Assembly: GCF_037893015.1 (NCBI RefSeq)
Contig: NC_133664.1
Coordinates: 128,890,254 to 128,954,253 of the forward strand
DNA: 64,000 nt
Direction of reading: 5' to 3'
From: Macrotis lagotis
Lineage: Eukaryota; Chordata; Mammalia; Peramelemorphia; Peramelidae
The notes under the pieces were generated by a model, which saw only the letters and a list, made by a program, of their open reading frames with translations, was not told the origin of the DNA and did not search any database. Positions within the stretch are counted from its first letter, which is position 1. The number at the start of each line of letters is the position of its first letter. This document shows positions 1 to 9,514 of this stretch, piece after piece. A program made the translations under genes and the position numbers.

Positions 1-590
1 GGTAGAATTGCTTCCACACACCTTGGGGATGGGAGTGGGGATGACTGACTTGAGTTTCTGATTTTTTTTTGCTATCTTCACAGCTTATAGTGTGGGCTTG
101 TAAGTTTTTGGTGCTTTCAAAGTGGTAAGATCCAGAAGAGGTTTGGACATTGTCCTCCTGTTCTGTATTCTGGCCCTTAGCTAGGTAAGATTCCCTTTTC
201 TCTTTGGACCATGAGTTCTCCTCTCTATCCTGAAAATGAAATGGGTGAAAGAGTTGCCAAATAATACCAGTCCTATATCTGGGTACTAGTAAAGGACACC
301 CTGCAATCTCTTTTTAAGCAAAGTATTCAATCAGTTTGCCATCTTTGGGTGCCATTCACCTCCATGATTAGTGCTATTTCTACTTCATCTCACTCCCAAA
401 CAGCCTCTACCCACTGTCCACAGATTTCTCTTTCTGTCTGCTTAAACTGTCCTGGGCTAGAGTAATAATGCTTTTTGGCTGTCCCACTCAGAATTCATTT
501 CAGTGTTTTCTGTGGTCATGTTGTAAAAATAAGTTTTGGCAGAGGTTTAGTAGTTGTGACCTTTTGCTCTGCCATCTTGACTCCACTACA
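1..590 (-). mobile_element. L1 5'UTR end (minus strand), cut by the window edge
   Basis: The right end reads CTCTGCCATCTTGACTCC, the reverse complement of the GGAGTCAAGATGGCAGAG start typical of L1 promoters in this window (compare 11770-11788 and 19531-19545). The rest is moderately GC-rich leader sequence without a long frame, as expected of an L1 5'UTR. The body of the element would lie left of the window. Confidence 0.6.
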
Positions 591-1786
591 CCTTATTAGG
601 GATATCCCCTATAGGTCTTCTAGAAGAATATGATATCAAAAAATTTAAGCAACATAATGCTAGAAATAATACAGGAAAATTTCTGAGCATTTCTAAACAT
701 AGAAAACAAAGTAAAAAGAATCCATATATTCCTCTGGAAAAAAAATTTCTATGTTTCAAACTCCCAGAATATAGCAATTAAATCGAACAATTCCTATTAC
801 AAGAAATTCTGCAAGTGATCAGGGAAAAAGATCTTCATACATAAAAAGGGGATTTCTAATAATACCAGACTTTTCTGCTCCAATCAGAAACCACAGGAAG
901 GAATAAAATAGTGTATTCCAAAATAAAAAGGAGCTCATTTAGCATAACTTGCAAATCTGAAGCTAACCAATAAAAAACAAACATTTAATAATTTAAAAAA
1001 AGAGAGAATTTCTACAAAGAATAGCAAGCCTGAGAAAACTATTTTCTTTTCAAATATCTGTGATAAAATAAATGCAAAAAAAAGGTAAACAAACATAGCA
1101 AGAAGGACAGGACTACAAGAGCACAATAGAGAGACCTTTAAGAAATTCCTTTCTCTAAGTACACTCTAAAGATGAAAGCATAAAGTCAGATAGAAGTGAT
1201 GTAGAAACAGCCTGAAACAGCATGGAATAAACCTCCCAGCACCCTACCTTCAGGTGAATCAATGATTTTTGTTGAGACTAAATTGAAGAATGAAAGCGTG
1301 CATAAAAGGTGGGAGGGAAGGGAGAATATAGAAAGAAATATATTATGTACCCTAATCAAGGCAAAAGATAATGAAGGAAAAATAATGCTGGTATTCTTTC
1401 AGAAAGAAGTCTTAAGAACTAAATGGAGAGATTGAAAGACAGGAAGGAAAGGAGAAAATATTGTTTCAGTGATAGGAGGAGCCACCACTGAAGATTGCTC
1501 CCATAGAATAGAAAAAAAGTCTATAAATGAACATGGGGAATGTACAATGGGTATTACTTGCAGGGATCTCTCTGGTACTTAAAGAGACCACCCAATCTGA
1601 ACCAGGGCTTCTGGTGGCAGCTGAAACCCAAAAGAGTGAGTGGGTGTGCACAAACCCAAAGAGGAGGTTCATGGAAAATGGAAAATTCATGAATAAGGCA
1701 AAAGGTAGTAATGAGCTGCACAATCAGGGACATGGAAAAACTTCCTAACAGGAGGCAACATTTCCATCATCTAACCTGCAGGAATT
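591..1786. other. A-rich stretch without recognised gene
   Basis: No splice-flanked exon or long frame seen. The plus strand is strongly purine-rich and reads like a decayed internal region of an old retroelement, but I could not align it to a family. The 73-codon frame near 1527 has no recognisable motif. Confidence 0.3.
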
Positions 1787-1844
1787 TATATATCTATATC
1801 TATCTATCTATCTATCTATCTATATCTATATATATATATATATA
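1787..1844. repeat. TATC / TA microsatellite
   Basis: Tandem TATC units grade into TA dinucleotides. It abuts the poly-T end of the next SINE, so it probably grew from that SINE's A-rich tail. Confidence 0.9.
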
Positions 1845-1987
1845 TTGGTTTTTGCAAGGCAATGGGGTTAAGTGACTTGCTCAAGGTCACTCAGCTAGGT
1901 AATTATTAAGTGTCTGGGGTCGAATTTGAACTCAGGTCCTCCTGACTCCAGGGCAAGTATTCTAATCACTGCACCAACTAGCTTCCC
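1845..1987 (-). mobile_element. Marsupial tRNA-type SINE
   Basis: Nearly full length in reverse: TTTTTGCAAGGCAATGGGG, then the CACTCAGCTAGGTAATTATT block, then the CTGACTCCAGGGC block, ending in CTAGCTTCCC. GGAATT occurs on both sides (1781 and 1990) as an imperfect target duplication. Confidence 0.92.
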
Positions 1988-2555
1988 TTGGAATTGATAG
2001 TCTTAAGAATAAATCATAATAGCAAAAGGGAACCAGAGGACAAAATCTGTAAGGTAATAACATAGCAACTATTTGGAAGAGAGAAGCTAGAATAAGCAAC
2101 TTAGAAACTTCAATTCCATAAAAGAACTCAGAGGATAAATATGTAGTAAATAAGTTCAAGGGACATGAATGAAGCATATAAGTCTAGAAGAGACAGAATG
2201 GGGATACAAATAACAAAGAAAAGTAAGGAAAGAAATCCTTTATAGGGAAATGAAAGTTAAAAAGAAACAAAGCCCAATGAAGGGGTAGAAGAGAGATTTT
2301 ACCTTGACTAATTAACTGAGAGGGTAGGGAGGAAGGAGAAGAGAATGTTAAGGTAAAAGGAAAAAAAAGAGAAAAAGGAACTGAAAAATTAAATGCAAAT
2401 CTAGGGGAAATGGAAACAAGGATTGAGTGGAGAACTTGAGATTGAGGGGTAGAAAGGTAGTGGGAATAAAGTTACCTTAAAGAAGATTAATATAATTGAA
2501 GGAACAGTCTTTTTTTTATAGTTCCTAATTAAGGAAAAAGCCCTACAATATTACA
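1988..2555. other. Purine-rich unassigned stretch
   Basis: A-rich, G/A-biased plus strand with no coding frame, RNA gene or recognised repeat. It may continue the unassigned element at 591-1786, interrupted by the SINE. Confidence 0.3.
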
Positions 2556-2905
2556 GATAAATAGAGGAAAGTACTTATGTGTTAGCTAAGCACTGGAAAT
2601 ACAACTATATTCAGAAAGAGGCAATTCCTGCCCTTAAAAAGTTTATGTTCTAATGGGGAAAGACCCCCCCCCCCCCCAGAGAGAGAGAGAGAGAAAGAGA
2701 GAGTGCGCTGGGGCAGTGAGAGGCAAAGGAACAATGTATAAAAGGAAGCTAAAAAGAAGTCTTTGGGATCCTCCTTAAAAATGAAGGTTCTGGGAGGCAC
2801 CATTCAATCAGGAGAGGTCTATAGGAGGAGAGGCTATTTCCAGATGAAGAAACTGGGTCATGGTAGAGAAAGTCTGGTGTGTAGTCTAACTGCACGAGAC
2901 AGGGC
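2556..2905 (+). other. Old interspersed repeat, family not assigned
   Basis: Contains the widespread phrase pattern 'gctaagcactggaaatac ... cctgcccttaaaaag ... gttctaatggggaaaga' also visible near 36080, 40650, 47400 and 60490. These copies belong to one ancient mammal-wide repeat. Interrupted by a C-run and GA tract. Confidence 0.5.
2664..2704. repeat. Poly-C run (14) plus GA tract
   Basis: Fourteen consecutive C followed by GA dinucleotides; a polypurine/polypyrimidine switch that could form unusual structures. Confidence 0.9.
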
Positions 2906-2924
2906 TAGATAAGAAAACAAAACC

Positions 2925-3165
2925 CTACCATCTGTTGTTTACAAAAAAACACACCTAAAAATCAGAGACAGAATAAAAATGAGAGGCCAGACAAAACTGA
3001 TTATGCACCACATGAATCTTAAAAAGCAGGAGTTGCAATCATGCTATCAAAGGAAAAAAGTGTACAGCATAAAAGAGAAACAAGAAATATACATAATACT
3101 GAAGGGGACCATAGACAACCAACTAATATCATTATTAAGTTTATATGATTCAAGGACATCTATAA
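2925..3165 (+). pseudogene. L1 ORF2 endonuclease-domain fragment
   Basis: Translates in broken frame to the early part of L1 ORF2: a QETHL-like stretch from 'ttacaaaaaaacacacct', then 'aaaaagcaggagttgcaatcatg' (the KAGVAIM block), then a lysine-rich block and 'gggaccatagacaac...atatca' (GxxxN..I). This is the apurinic-endonuclease domain region. It is one of few plus-strand L1 coding scraps here; no adjoining ORF1 or RT region is visible. Confidence 0.65.
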
Positions 3166-3639
3166 CATGACTCTTACCTACCTTTTCAGACTTATCTCCT
3201 GTTTCCTATAATAAACTCTATTTTAATGAAACTCATTTAGACCAATTTTTGTGTTTATCACACAGATATAAACTTTTCTACATCATCTGGATAGTGATAG
3301 GCCTTATTAAAATTTAATTTAATCCAAAAATATACCATGTTAGGTAATGAGTACACAAATCTGGAAAAAAAAAAGACATAATTCATAGACACACTAAGAT
3401 AAAAGAATAAAGGTGCCATTAACCGAAATAGGAAGTTAGAGTAAAAGGCAGGTTTGGGGATATAAAAAAAAATATATATTTTTCTCCATGTGGAATTTGA
3501 GTTGGGCCTAGTACTCTGGCGAGGTGATATAGATTTTGGAATTATCCATTTCCAATTTTTGGGAATAGGATCAGAATTTTAACATTAGAGGAAAGTTTAG
3601 AGACTGTCAAATTTTCTATCGTAGATCCAAAGCTAAAAG
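3166..3639. other. Non-coding, no feature recognised
   Basis: AT-rich single-copy-looking sequence. No repeat family, exon or RNA gene identified. Confidence 0.4.
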
Positions 3640-3960
3640 GGCCTGCAGAAGCCATCTAGTCCACTTCCCTCATTACATTAAGGAGGACACTGAGGCCCAG
3701 AGAGAATGTGACTTGTCCAAGGTCATATAGAGAATAAACCTCAAACTAAGATTTTAATCCAGATCCTCTGCTTTGTCAGTGTTCTTTCCACTGAACCAGT
3801 CTAATTCATTCATTTTAAAAATGAGGAAGTGAAGGTGAAAAAGATTAAATAATTTACTTAAGGTCTCACAGATGCTAAGTTGAGAATTTGAACTCAGGTC
3901 CCCAGACTTCAGATTCATCACATTTTCCCACTTAGAGGGGCCAAGGATCAGCTTGATAGT
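3640..3960 (-). mobile_element. Two adjacent MIR/THER-like SINE relics
   Basis: Reads 'gaggcccagagag..tgacttgtccaaggtca' and then 'atgaggaagtgaagg...aggtctcacag..ctaag..gaatttgaactcagg': the MIR/THER core in reverse, twice in succession. Both are strongly diverged. Confidence 0.7.
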
Positions 3961-4167
3961 CACATAGGGCAGAAAATGCAAGTAGAAGAAGCCAGAAATA
4001 CTCTATATAAATATATATTTTCAATGATATTCAGTGGACTGTAACAAATATTTTAGTGTTCGAATCTTTACTTGAAAGTTTTGTCTAAGTTCTGTTTGAA
4101 GGACATCTATGTCTAGGGTTTGGGAAGAGATGAAAGAGTAGCAAAGGGGAAAGTGAGGAGGGGAGGG

Positions 4168-4170
<3 letters not shown>

Positions 4171-4247
<77 letters not shown>

Positions 4248-4345
4248 GAGGGGAGGGGAGGGGAGGAGAGGAGAGGAGTGGGGAGGAGAGGGGTGGGGGA
4301 AGGGAGGCGAAGGGAGGGGAGGAGGGAGGGAGAGGAAGGAAATCA
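4171..4345. repeat. Long GA microsatellite grading into GGGGA-rich DNA
   Basis: About 37 uninterrupted AG units to 4244, then about 100 bp of (GGGGA/GGAG)-type purine sequence. One strand is wholly purine, so triplex or H-DNA formation is possible. Open frames here, such as the Ser/Leu and Glu/Arg repeat frames, are artefacts of the repeat. Confidence 0.95.
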
Positions 4346-4454
4346 TTCAAAAGACTTTTCTTTATTTCTTTAGAGCTGATCAGTGTCTGTTCCTCCTGCT
4401 TTCATCACTGAATATTTTGTGTATTTCCCATATGTTCTTAACTGTGAAGAAACT

Positions 4455-4570
4455 GTAGCTTCCAGTGGAAAGAAAATTCCTTGAGATTAGGGATGATTTC
4501 ACTTTTGTATTTGCATTCCCATGGCCATTCTGGATACCTAGTAGGTATGTTATAAGTGCTTATGCACTGA
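4455..4570 (+). mobile_element. L2 LINE 3'-end relic
   Basis: Pattern 'aaattccttgagattagggatgattt ... tttgtatt ... cctagtaggtat..ataagtgctta' matches the L2 3' end (ctccttgaggg...cagtgcctggcacatagtaggtgctcaataa). Confidence 0.55.
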
Positions 4571-4574
4571 TATA

Positions 4575-4800
4575 GCAGGTGAATAATGAGAGGGAAATCA
4601 AGAAAAGAGCTTTAAGAAGTGATTGGAAGTGTCAAATGTTTTGGCAGTCAGGGAGAAGAATTAAGCAAAGACCATTGTATTCGTTAATCAGTTCAAAAAT
4701 AATCAATGACCTTGGAGAAGTTTTGGTGGTGTAGTAGGATTGGAAATCCAATTGAAAGGGGATGAGGTGATTGTGGATTTTGGTTTTTCTAGAAAATTCA
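4575..4800 (+). other. Old interspersed repeat (3' portion), family not assigned
   Basis: Contains 'gtgtcaaatgttttggcagtcaggg..aag', '..attgt..tt..aatca', 'gaccttggagaagttttggtggtgtag..ggattggaa.ccaattgaaagggg'. The same phrases occur near 41650-41770, so both are copies of one ancient repeat. Confidence 0.5.
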
Positions 4801-5284
4801 CAGTTTAGGTGAGGGTAAAATATACCAATTGCTTTTCTTCCTCCCTTCCTTCCAACTTTCTTGCTTTATTGTAGAGTAGGTTGGGATCCCTTTGTAGACA
4901 GAAGGGCAGGAATAAGTAATGTAACATCCAGTAGCATTCTTTAGTTCTGACATCTGACCTGGGGAGGGGAGTAGTCAGAAATCACATCCTCTTCTCCTGA
5001 AAACATGTTAAATTTGAAGGACCTGGGTTCAAATTCCAGCTCTACAACTCATCGTCTGTGAGATATACAAGAGTATAGAGTTAGGGTTGGAAAATTAAGA
5101 AGGCCTGGAGGAAGCTATATTGACTGAGGCAAAGAGGGGAGAAATGAAAGGCATCAGGAAAAACTCAGAGAGGGTTCATGGAATCCAGACTAGGCAATTT
5201 GTACTTGCTGCAAATAGTGAGTGAAGATAAGTGAAGAGAATTGAACAAGTCTGGAAAATGTTACTTTTTATACTTAAAGGATCA
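4801..5284. other. Non-coding; short MIR core near 5015-5075
   Basis: Only 'gacctgggttcaaattccagctct..cactca' (MIR core, plus strand) is recognisable. Otherwise no feature. Confidence 0.4.
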
Positions 5285-5462
5285 CTAAATCAGTAGTAAA
5301 CTAGTAAAACCTTCCCTTCTCTTCTATTTTACAGATGAAAAAACTGAGGCTGAGAGAGGTTAAAGGATTTGCTAAAATCATGTAAGTATTAAAATTAGAA
5401 TTTGAATCCATGTTCTCTTGACTATGAAGATGATGCTTATTCTACTCTATCATGTTGTCTTC
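5285..5462 (-). mobile_element. MIR/THER-like SINE relic
   Basis: 'ttttacagatgaaaaaactgaggctgagag' followed by 'gaatttgaatccatgttctcttgactatg' is the reversed MIR core and tRNA-side sequence, diverged. Confidence 0.65.
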
Positions 5463-6229
5463 CCTTGAGATACCTCTTAAAGGTAAGAAATATGGTTTGT
5501 TGTATTGGATTGGGAGAATGGGTTTAAATTACAGCAGAATGGAATTAAAATTGAATAGAAGAGGAATGTAATTAGTGAAATCTGTACGAGGGACCAGACC
5601 TGAGACTATCATTGAAGAGCTGACAGATTTGACAACAGGCAAAGAGTGGGTGGGAATGAATGAGGCACAGTGCCTGGAGAACTAACTTGGAAAATAAAGG
5701 ACTGGGGGAAAAAAGGTCAGAGTGAGTTTTATTGTTTTATTCTGGCTGAAAATTATTGTCTAACAGATTAGCTAGAGGCAAAATCAAAGGATTAGAATAG
5801 AGTAAGAAATAACCTCCAAAGATCTAAGCAACTCACTCCCTTCAGGCAAGTAGAGTAAGACAGATCTTGCAGTCATTTGTGTTTAGAGAGCAGGTTAAGT
5901 CACAAGAGCAAATGAAATTAGCTAAAAATGGGTATAAAGGAAAGAGAGCCATAAAATGGATTAGAGAAGATAAAGGAAATAATTAAATGAAAGGAAGCAA
6001 AAGCAATAGAATCAAGGACAACAGATACAGATACTTATTCAGGAAATTTAGGCTTTCTAGCTCTTCATATCATTTCCCCTTTCAGATCAATTGTCCCTTT
6101 CTTGCCCCCAAAAGCCACTTTTTTCCAGAGGACTGAAATAGTCAAATAGTTTTCATCTCAGTCTAAGCCCCCCCCTACCACAACCCATCCACCCACCCAA
6201 ATGCCCTCTCCTTTAGTCCAGTAGAAATT
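5463..6229. other. Non-coding, no feature recognised
   Basis: No recognisable repeat, frame with splice sites, or RNA gene. Slightly purine-rich. Confidence 0.4.
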
Positions 6230-6700
6230 CACAGTGATTGAACACTGGGCGCAAGTGAAATGGATTTACAGAGAATCATCAATGCAAGGTTTGTTTGGCC
6301 ACGGGTTCATTTTGAACTGTTGTGTGGAATTCTACTGGCAACTCCAAACAGTGTATATGCCTCAGAAGAGGGCTTCAGTGTAAAATCAATTTAGTTGAAT
6401 AATGTTACCGCTGAGTTTTTGGTTTTTTCTTTTCCTTTCTCTCCCCGAATCTTTCCCTTAGAGACAGGTTACTTTGACTTTTGCTGAATTTCCCCTCCCT
6501 TCTCAATTTAGCAACTATGATTACTAAAATTACAGAAGCTGTCTCTCTAATGGGCTCATTGCCCTCTGTCCTGACCAGAGCTGGAGAAAAGATCTACTTG
6601 TATGATTGGTTGGTTAGCTTCCTATCAATCTTGATTCAGTTGCTTAAAATTTTATACTAAAATAAAGTTAAATGGTCACATACTTGGGACAGTGGTAGGG
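6230..6700. other. Repeat-free island, candidate conserved non-coding element
   Basis: Balanced composition and no match to any repeat seen elsewhere in the window, unlike its surroundings. Contains several TAAT/ATTA homeodomain-like cores and CAAT-like motifs. No open frame with good splice sites. Conservation is inference and cannot be checked here. Confidence 0.25.
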
Positions 6701-7249
6701 GAGAGTGGATTGAATCTCTTTTACTCAACTCCATGATTTCCCCAAGTCCCACTTTCCAAAATAAAGAGGGATCCAAGAAAAAAATGGCATGATAAGTAAA
6801 TGAAAGCCAACTGCCAATTGAAGTGTACCAGGGAAGGGGAGCAGGGAGTAGAGAGAAAGGGGGAAAAAGTTGCTTCAGATGGGTCTCTGAAAGTCATACC
6901 AATTCCAGTCTTTTGATTTATAGTTTATTCTACTCTCATTGGCCTAATAGAGTCTGACAACCACTTTGCCTCTGTTCCCTATGTAAATATGTGTGCCAAT
7001 ACCTGGTTGCTGCCTCCTGTATTCTTTCATAACCAGCTCTGTGAAAGGAGACGGGAGTCAGGAAACTGGATTTTAAATTCCCTACTCTGCCATCAAATAA
7101 CTATGACCCAAGATGAGTCATTCTGCCTTGATCAACCTATGTAGCATCCACAGGGGGACATCCTAATCTTTTTTGTATCATGGAACCTTTTGACAATCTG
7201 GTTGAAACCTTTGAATCCTTTCTCAGAACAATCTATATCAGTATCTTTA
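6701..7249. other. Non-coding; weak MIR relic near 7030-7160
   Basis: 'gggagtcaggaaactggattttaaattccctactctgcc..' resembles the MIR start on the plus strand. Nothing else is recognisable. Confidence 0.35.
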
Positions 7250-7322
7250 TTTTGGTTTTTTCAAGATAATGGAGTTAAATGACTTGCCTAAGGTCACACA
7301 TATAGGCAATTATTAAGGGTCT
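7250..7322 (-). mobile_element. SINE 3' half (minus), left arm of a head-to-head pair
   Basis: 'ttttggttttttcaagataatggagttaaatgacttgcctaaggtcacac..ataggcaattattaagggtctga' is the 3' half of the common SINE in reverse. It abuts an opposite 3' half at 7323. Confidence 0.8.
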
Positions 7323-7424
7323 GAGGACCTGAGTTCAAATCCAGCTTCAGACACTTAATAATTGCTTATCTGTGTGACCTCGGGTAAGTCATTTAATCAC
7401 ATTGCCTTAAATAAATAAAATTTA
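7323..7424 (+). mobile_element. SINE 3' half (plus), right arm of a head-to-head pair
   Basis: 'ggacctgagttcaaatccagcttcagacacttaataattgc...tgacctcgggtaagtcatttaatcacattgcctt' then an A-rich tail. With 7250-7322 it forms an imperfect inverted repeat with almost no spacer. Confidence 0.85.
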
Positions 7425-7819
7425 AAAAAATAATCTCTTTAGTTCAGTTAAATTATGTGACTTTTAATCAACATACATTTACCTTTCCAAATATTATATA
7501 TAATGTATATATAAAATATTTACATATATGCATATGTATGTATAAAATATGTTTAGATGTTAAATATATGTACTTTAAAAATCTTAGTTTCCTCATTTAT
7601 AAAAATAGGGAAAATACATATATTACAAATGTAAAGGAGCAAAGTAGTTTAAAAAATGCAAAGCTATATATATAAGTAACATATACATGTGCATATTATA
7701 CTATCCATATGTAGGTTTATAAAGCTACATGTAACTTAAAAGTTAAAAACATACATATATATATACATACATATAAATATTTGTTTTTAATAGTACAGTT
7801 ATTTAACTTTGTTTAGCCT
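7425..7819. other. AT-rich DNA with TATA/CATA simple repeats
   Basis: Dominated by ATATAC/ATAT simple sequence. No gene or mobile element recognised. Confidence 0.5.
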
Positions 7820-7940
7820 AGTTTCATCATTTATAAAATGATCTGGAAAAGGAAATAGTAAACCATCATAGTATCTTTTCCAAGAAAATGCCAACTGAGA
7901 TCTCGGAGAGTCACAATTCACTGAAATGATTAAGCAATAA
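7820..7940 (+). mobile_element. THER-type SINE tail relic
   Basis: 'agtttcatcatttataaaatgatctggaaaaggaaatagtaaaccat...agtatcttttccaagaaaatgcc..gagagtcac..tgaaatgattaa' is the 3' part of marsupial THER/MIR SINEs with RTE-like tail (...aaatggcaaaccactccagtatctttgcc...). Confidence 0.75.
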
Positions 7941-8019
7941 TATACGTGAATAAAGCTTTATGAAGCATTTTTCTCCTAAATAGTCTTTCCTTTTATAGTA
8001 CATGTATTACACATATACA

Positions 8020-8051
8020 TATATACATATGTATGTATGTATGTATGTATA
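8020..8051. repeat. CATA/TATG microsatellite
   Basis: Tandem ATAC then ATGT units; short. Confidence 0.8.
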
Positions 8052-8104
8052 ATCACATTGTGATTCAGAGATATTTTCCAGGTCATATGAGTTTTCATTC
8101 TTCC

Positions 8105-8310
8105 AAAGGTGGCACTCCTTATCCACTGAAAGAACATAGACTCTGCAACCTAAGAAACTGGGTTTAAATTTCACCACTGTTGCTTACTGCCTGTCTGATC
8201 ATAGACAAGTCACTTAACTTTCTCATCTCCCTACCCAGAAAATGAAGACGTTATATTAGTTGCTCTTTGAGATCTCTTCCAGCTCTAAATATATGATCTA
8301 ATGATCTATT
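8105..8310 (+). mobile_element. MIR SINE, nearly complete
   Basis: Start 'agaacatagactctgcaacctaagaaactgggtttaaatttcacca', middle 'gacaagtcacttaactttctcatctc', end 'gttgctctttgagatctcttccagctctaaat' follow the MIR layout on the plus strand. Confidence 0.75.
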
Positions 8311-8944
8311 TACTGTATTCATTTTGCCACCTTGTAACATACACATTCAAGAAAGAGATAGATAAGATTATGCTAAAAACAATTTTCAGCCACAGGACAG
8401 TTTTCTACTTGAAGTTATATGAGCAGAAATGAATATGATCTATCCATGGACATTGAGAGTAATTTATCTAGAGAAAGCATGCTCTGGATAGGGAATAATA
8501 GCATATTGCATAAGTAGGTATGTAATCAGATCAATTTTCTCAGGGTTATTAATGGAAAGTGAGAACTTTTGATTTTTAATAACAAGTTATCATTAGAGAG
8601 TCATTTTAGGTTATCAAGAAGGAAAATAACATGAAAATTTTAGGAAATTTTTATCTAGAAGTTATGGACAAAACAGATTGAATGACAGAGTGACTAAAGG
8701 AAAGAAAGCTATTGTATTTTTTCTAGTAAACCAAGTGTGAGAACTTACATTCGGTTTCAAAAAATCAACTTCACAATTATAGGATGAGAAAAGCAAATTT
8801 AGCTAGCAGTTATTCTGAAAAGATTTGAGGATTTTAGTGGACTTCAAGTGAAACATAAGTGACTTGAATGATGTACCAGTCAAAACAGTTCGTGTAATTT
8901 TGAATTACCTTGAGAGGAATAGCTTCTAGGAATAGACTATTATC
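8311..8944. other. Non-coding, no feature recognised
   Basis: No repeat family or coding pattern identified. Confidence 0.4.
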
Positions 8945-9415
8945 CTTTTGCATTCAGCTCTAGTCAGAGCATATCCAAGGTCTGATGTGTAGTTCTGGAC
9001 ACTATGCTTAAAATAAGCATGACATTAACTTGGAAAGAATAATTAGGAGGGTAACCAAAGTTGTGAAAAGACCTTGAATTCAAGTCATCTGATGAGAAGT
9101 GGAAAGAACTGGAAATATTTTGCTAGAAGAAGACTTATGGAGAATATTATGATTATCTTTATTTTGAAGGGATGTTCCATTAGAAGAGGGATTATGGGAA
9201 CATTGGAGGAACATTGGAAAGACATAAATTTGGACTTAGAAACTTTCTCATGATCATAATTGTCCAAAAGTGGAATAGTTTGCTTTGATAGATGGTGGAT
9301 TGGTCTCACCAGAGGCCTTTAAAGCAGATTCTAGATAACTGTTTGCTTGGCATTTTGTAGTGGCAAATCCTTTAGAGGATATGACAGACTTATTTGTCTT
9401 GTTATTCTAAATTCT
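8945..9415 (+). mobile_element. CR1/L3-type LINE 3'-end relic
   Basis: Diagnostic order on the plus strand: 'ttctggacac', 'attaggagggtaacc', 'gaaaagaccttgaattcaagtcat..gagaa', 'ggaagaactggaaat', 'gaagaagac', 'tattttgaagggatgt', 'agaagaggga', 'gtccaaaagtggaatagtttgc', 'ggtggtgg', 'aagcagattctagat'. This is the conserved 3' coding and UTR region of CR1/L3 elements, highly diverged. Confidence 0.75.
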
Positions 9416-9486
9416 GTATTCCTAAAGAAATGAGATAGTCTAAAGTGGTTGCAATGTAGGATGATTAAAAAAGAGATTCATCTGTG
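9415..9486. other. Short junction, no feature
   Basis: Separates the CR1 relic from a short L1 scrap (9487-9514, minus) that continues at 11789. Confidence 0.4.
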
Positions 9487-9514
9487 ATATTTTATTAATT
9501 CCCTTGATAGTCTT

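Noticed and set aside
1845..1987. tRNA gene, because SINE heads resemble a tRNA
   Set aside because: The SINEs keep only A/B-box-like remnants, have A-rich tails and target duplications, and cannot form an intact cloverleaf by eye.
591..2555. Possible endogenous retrovirus internal region
   Set aside because: A-rich sequence with no gag, protease, RT or LTR feature that I could identify; left unassigned.
4021..4458. Open frames giving long Ser/Leu and Arg/Glu repeats
   Set aside because: Translations of a GA microsatellite in several frames, not genes.
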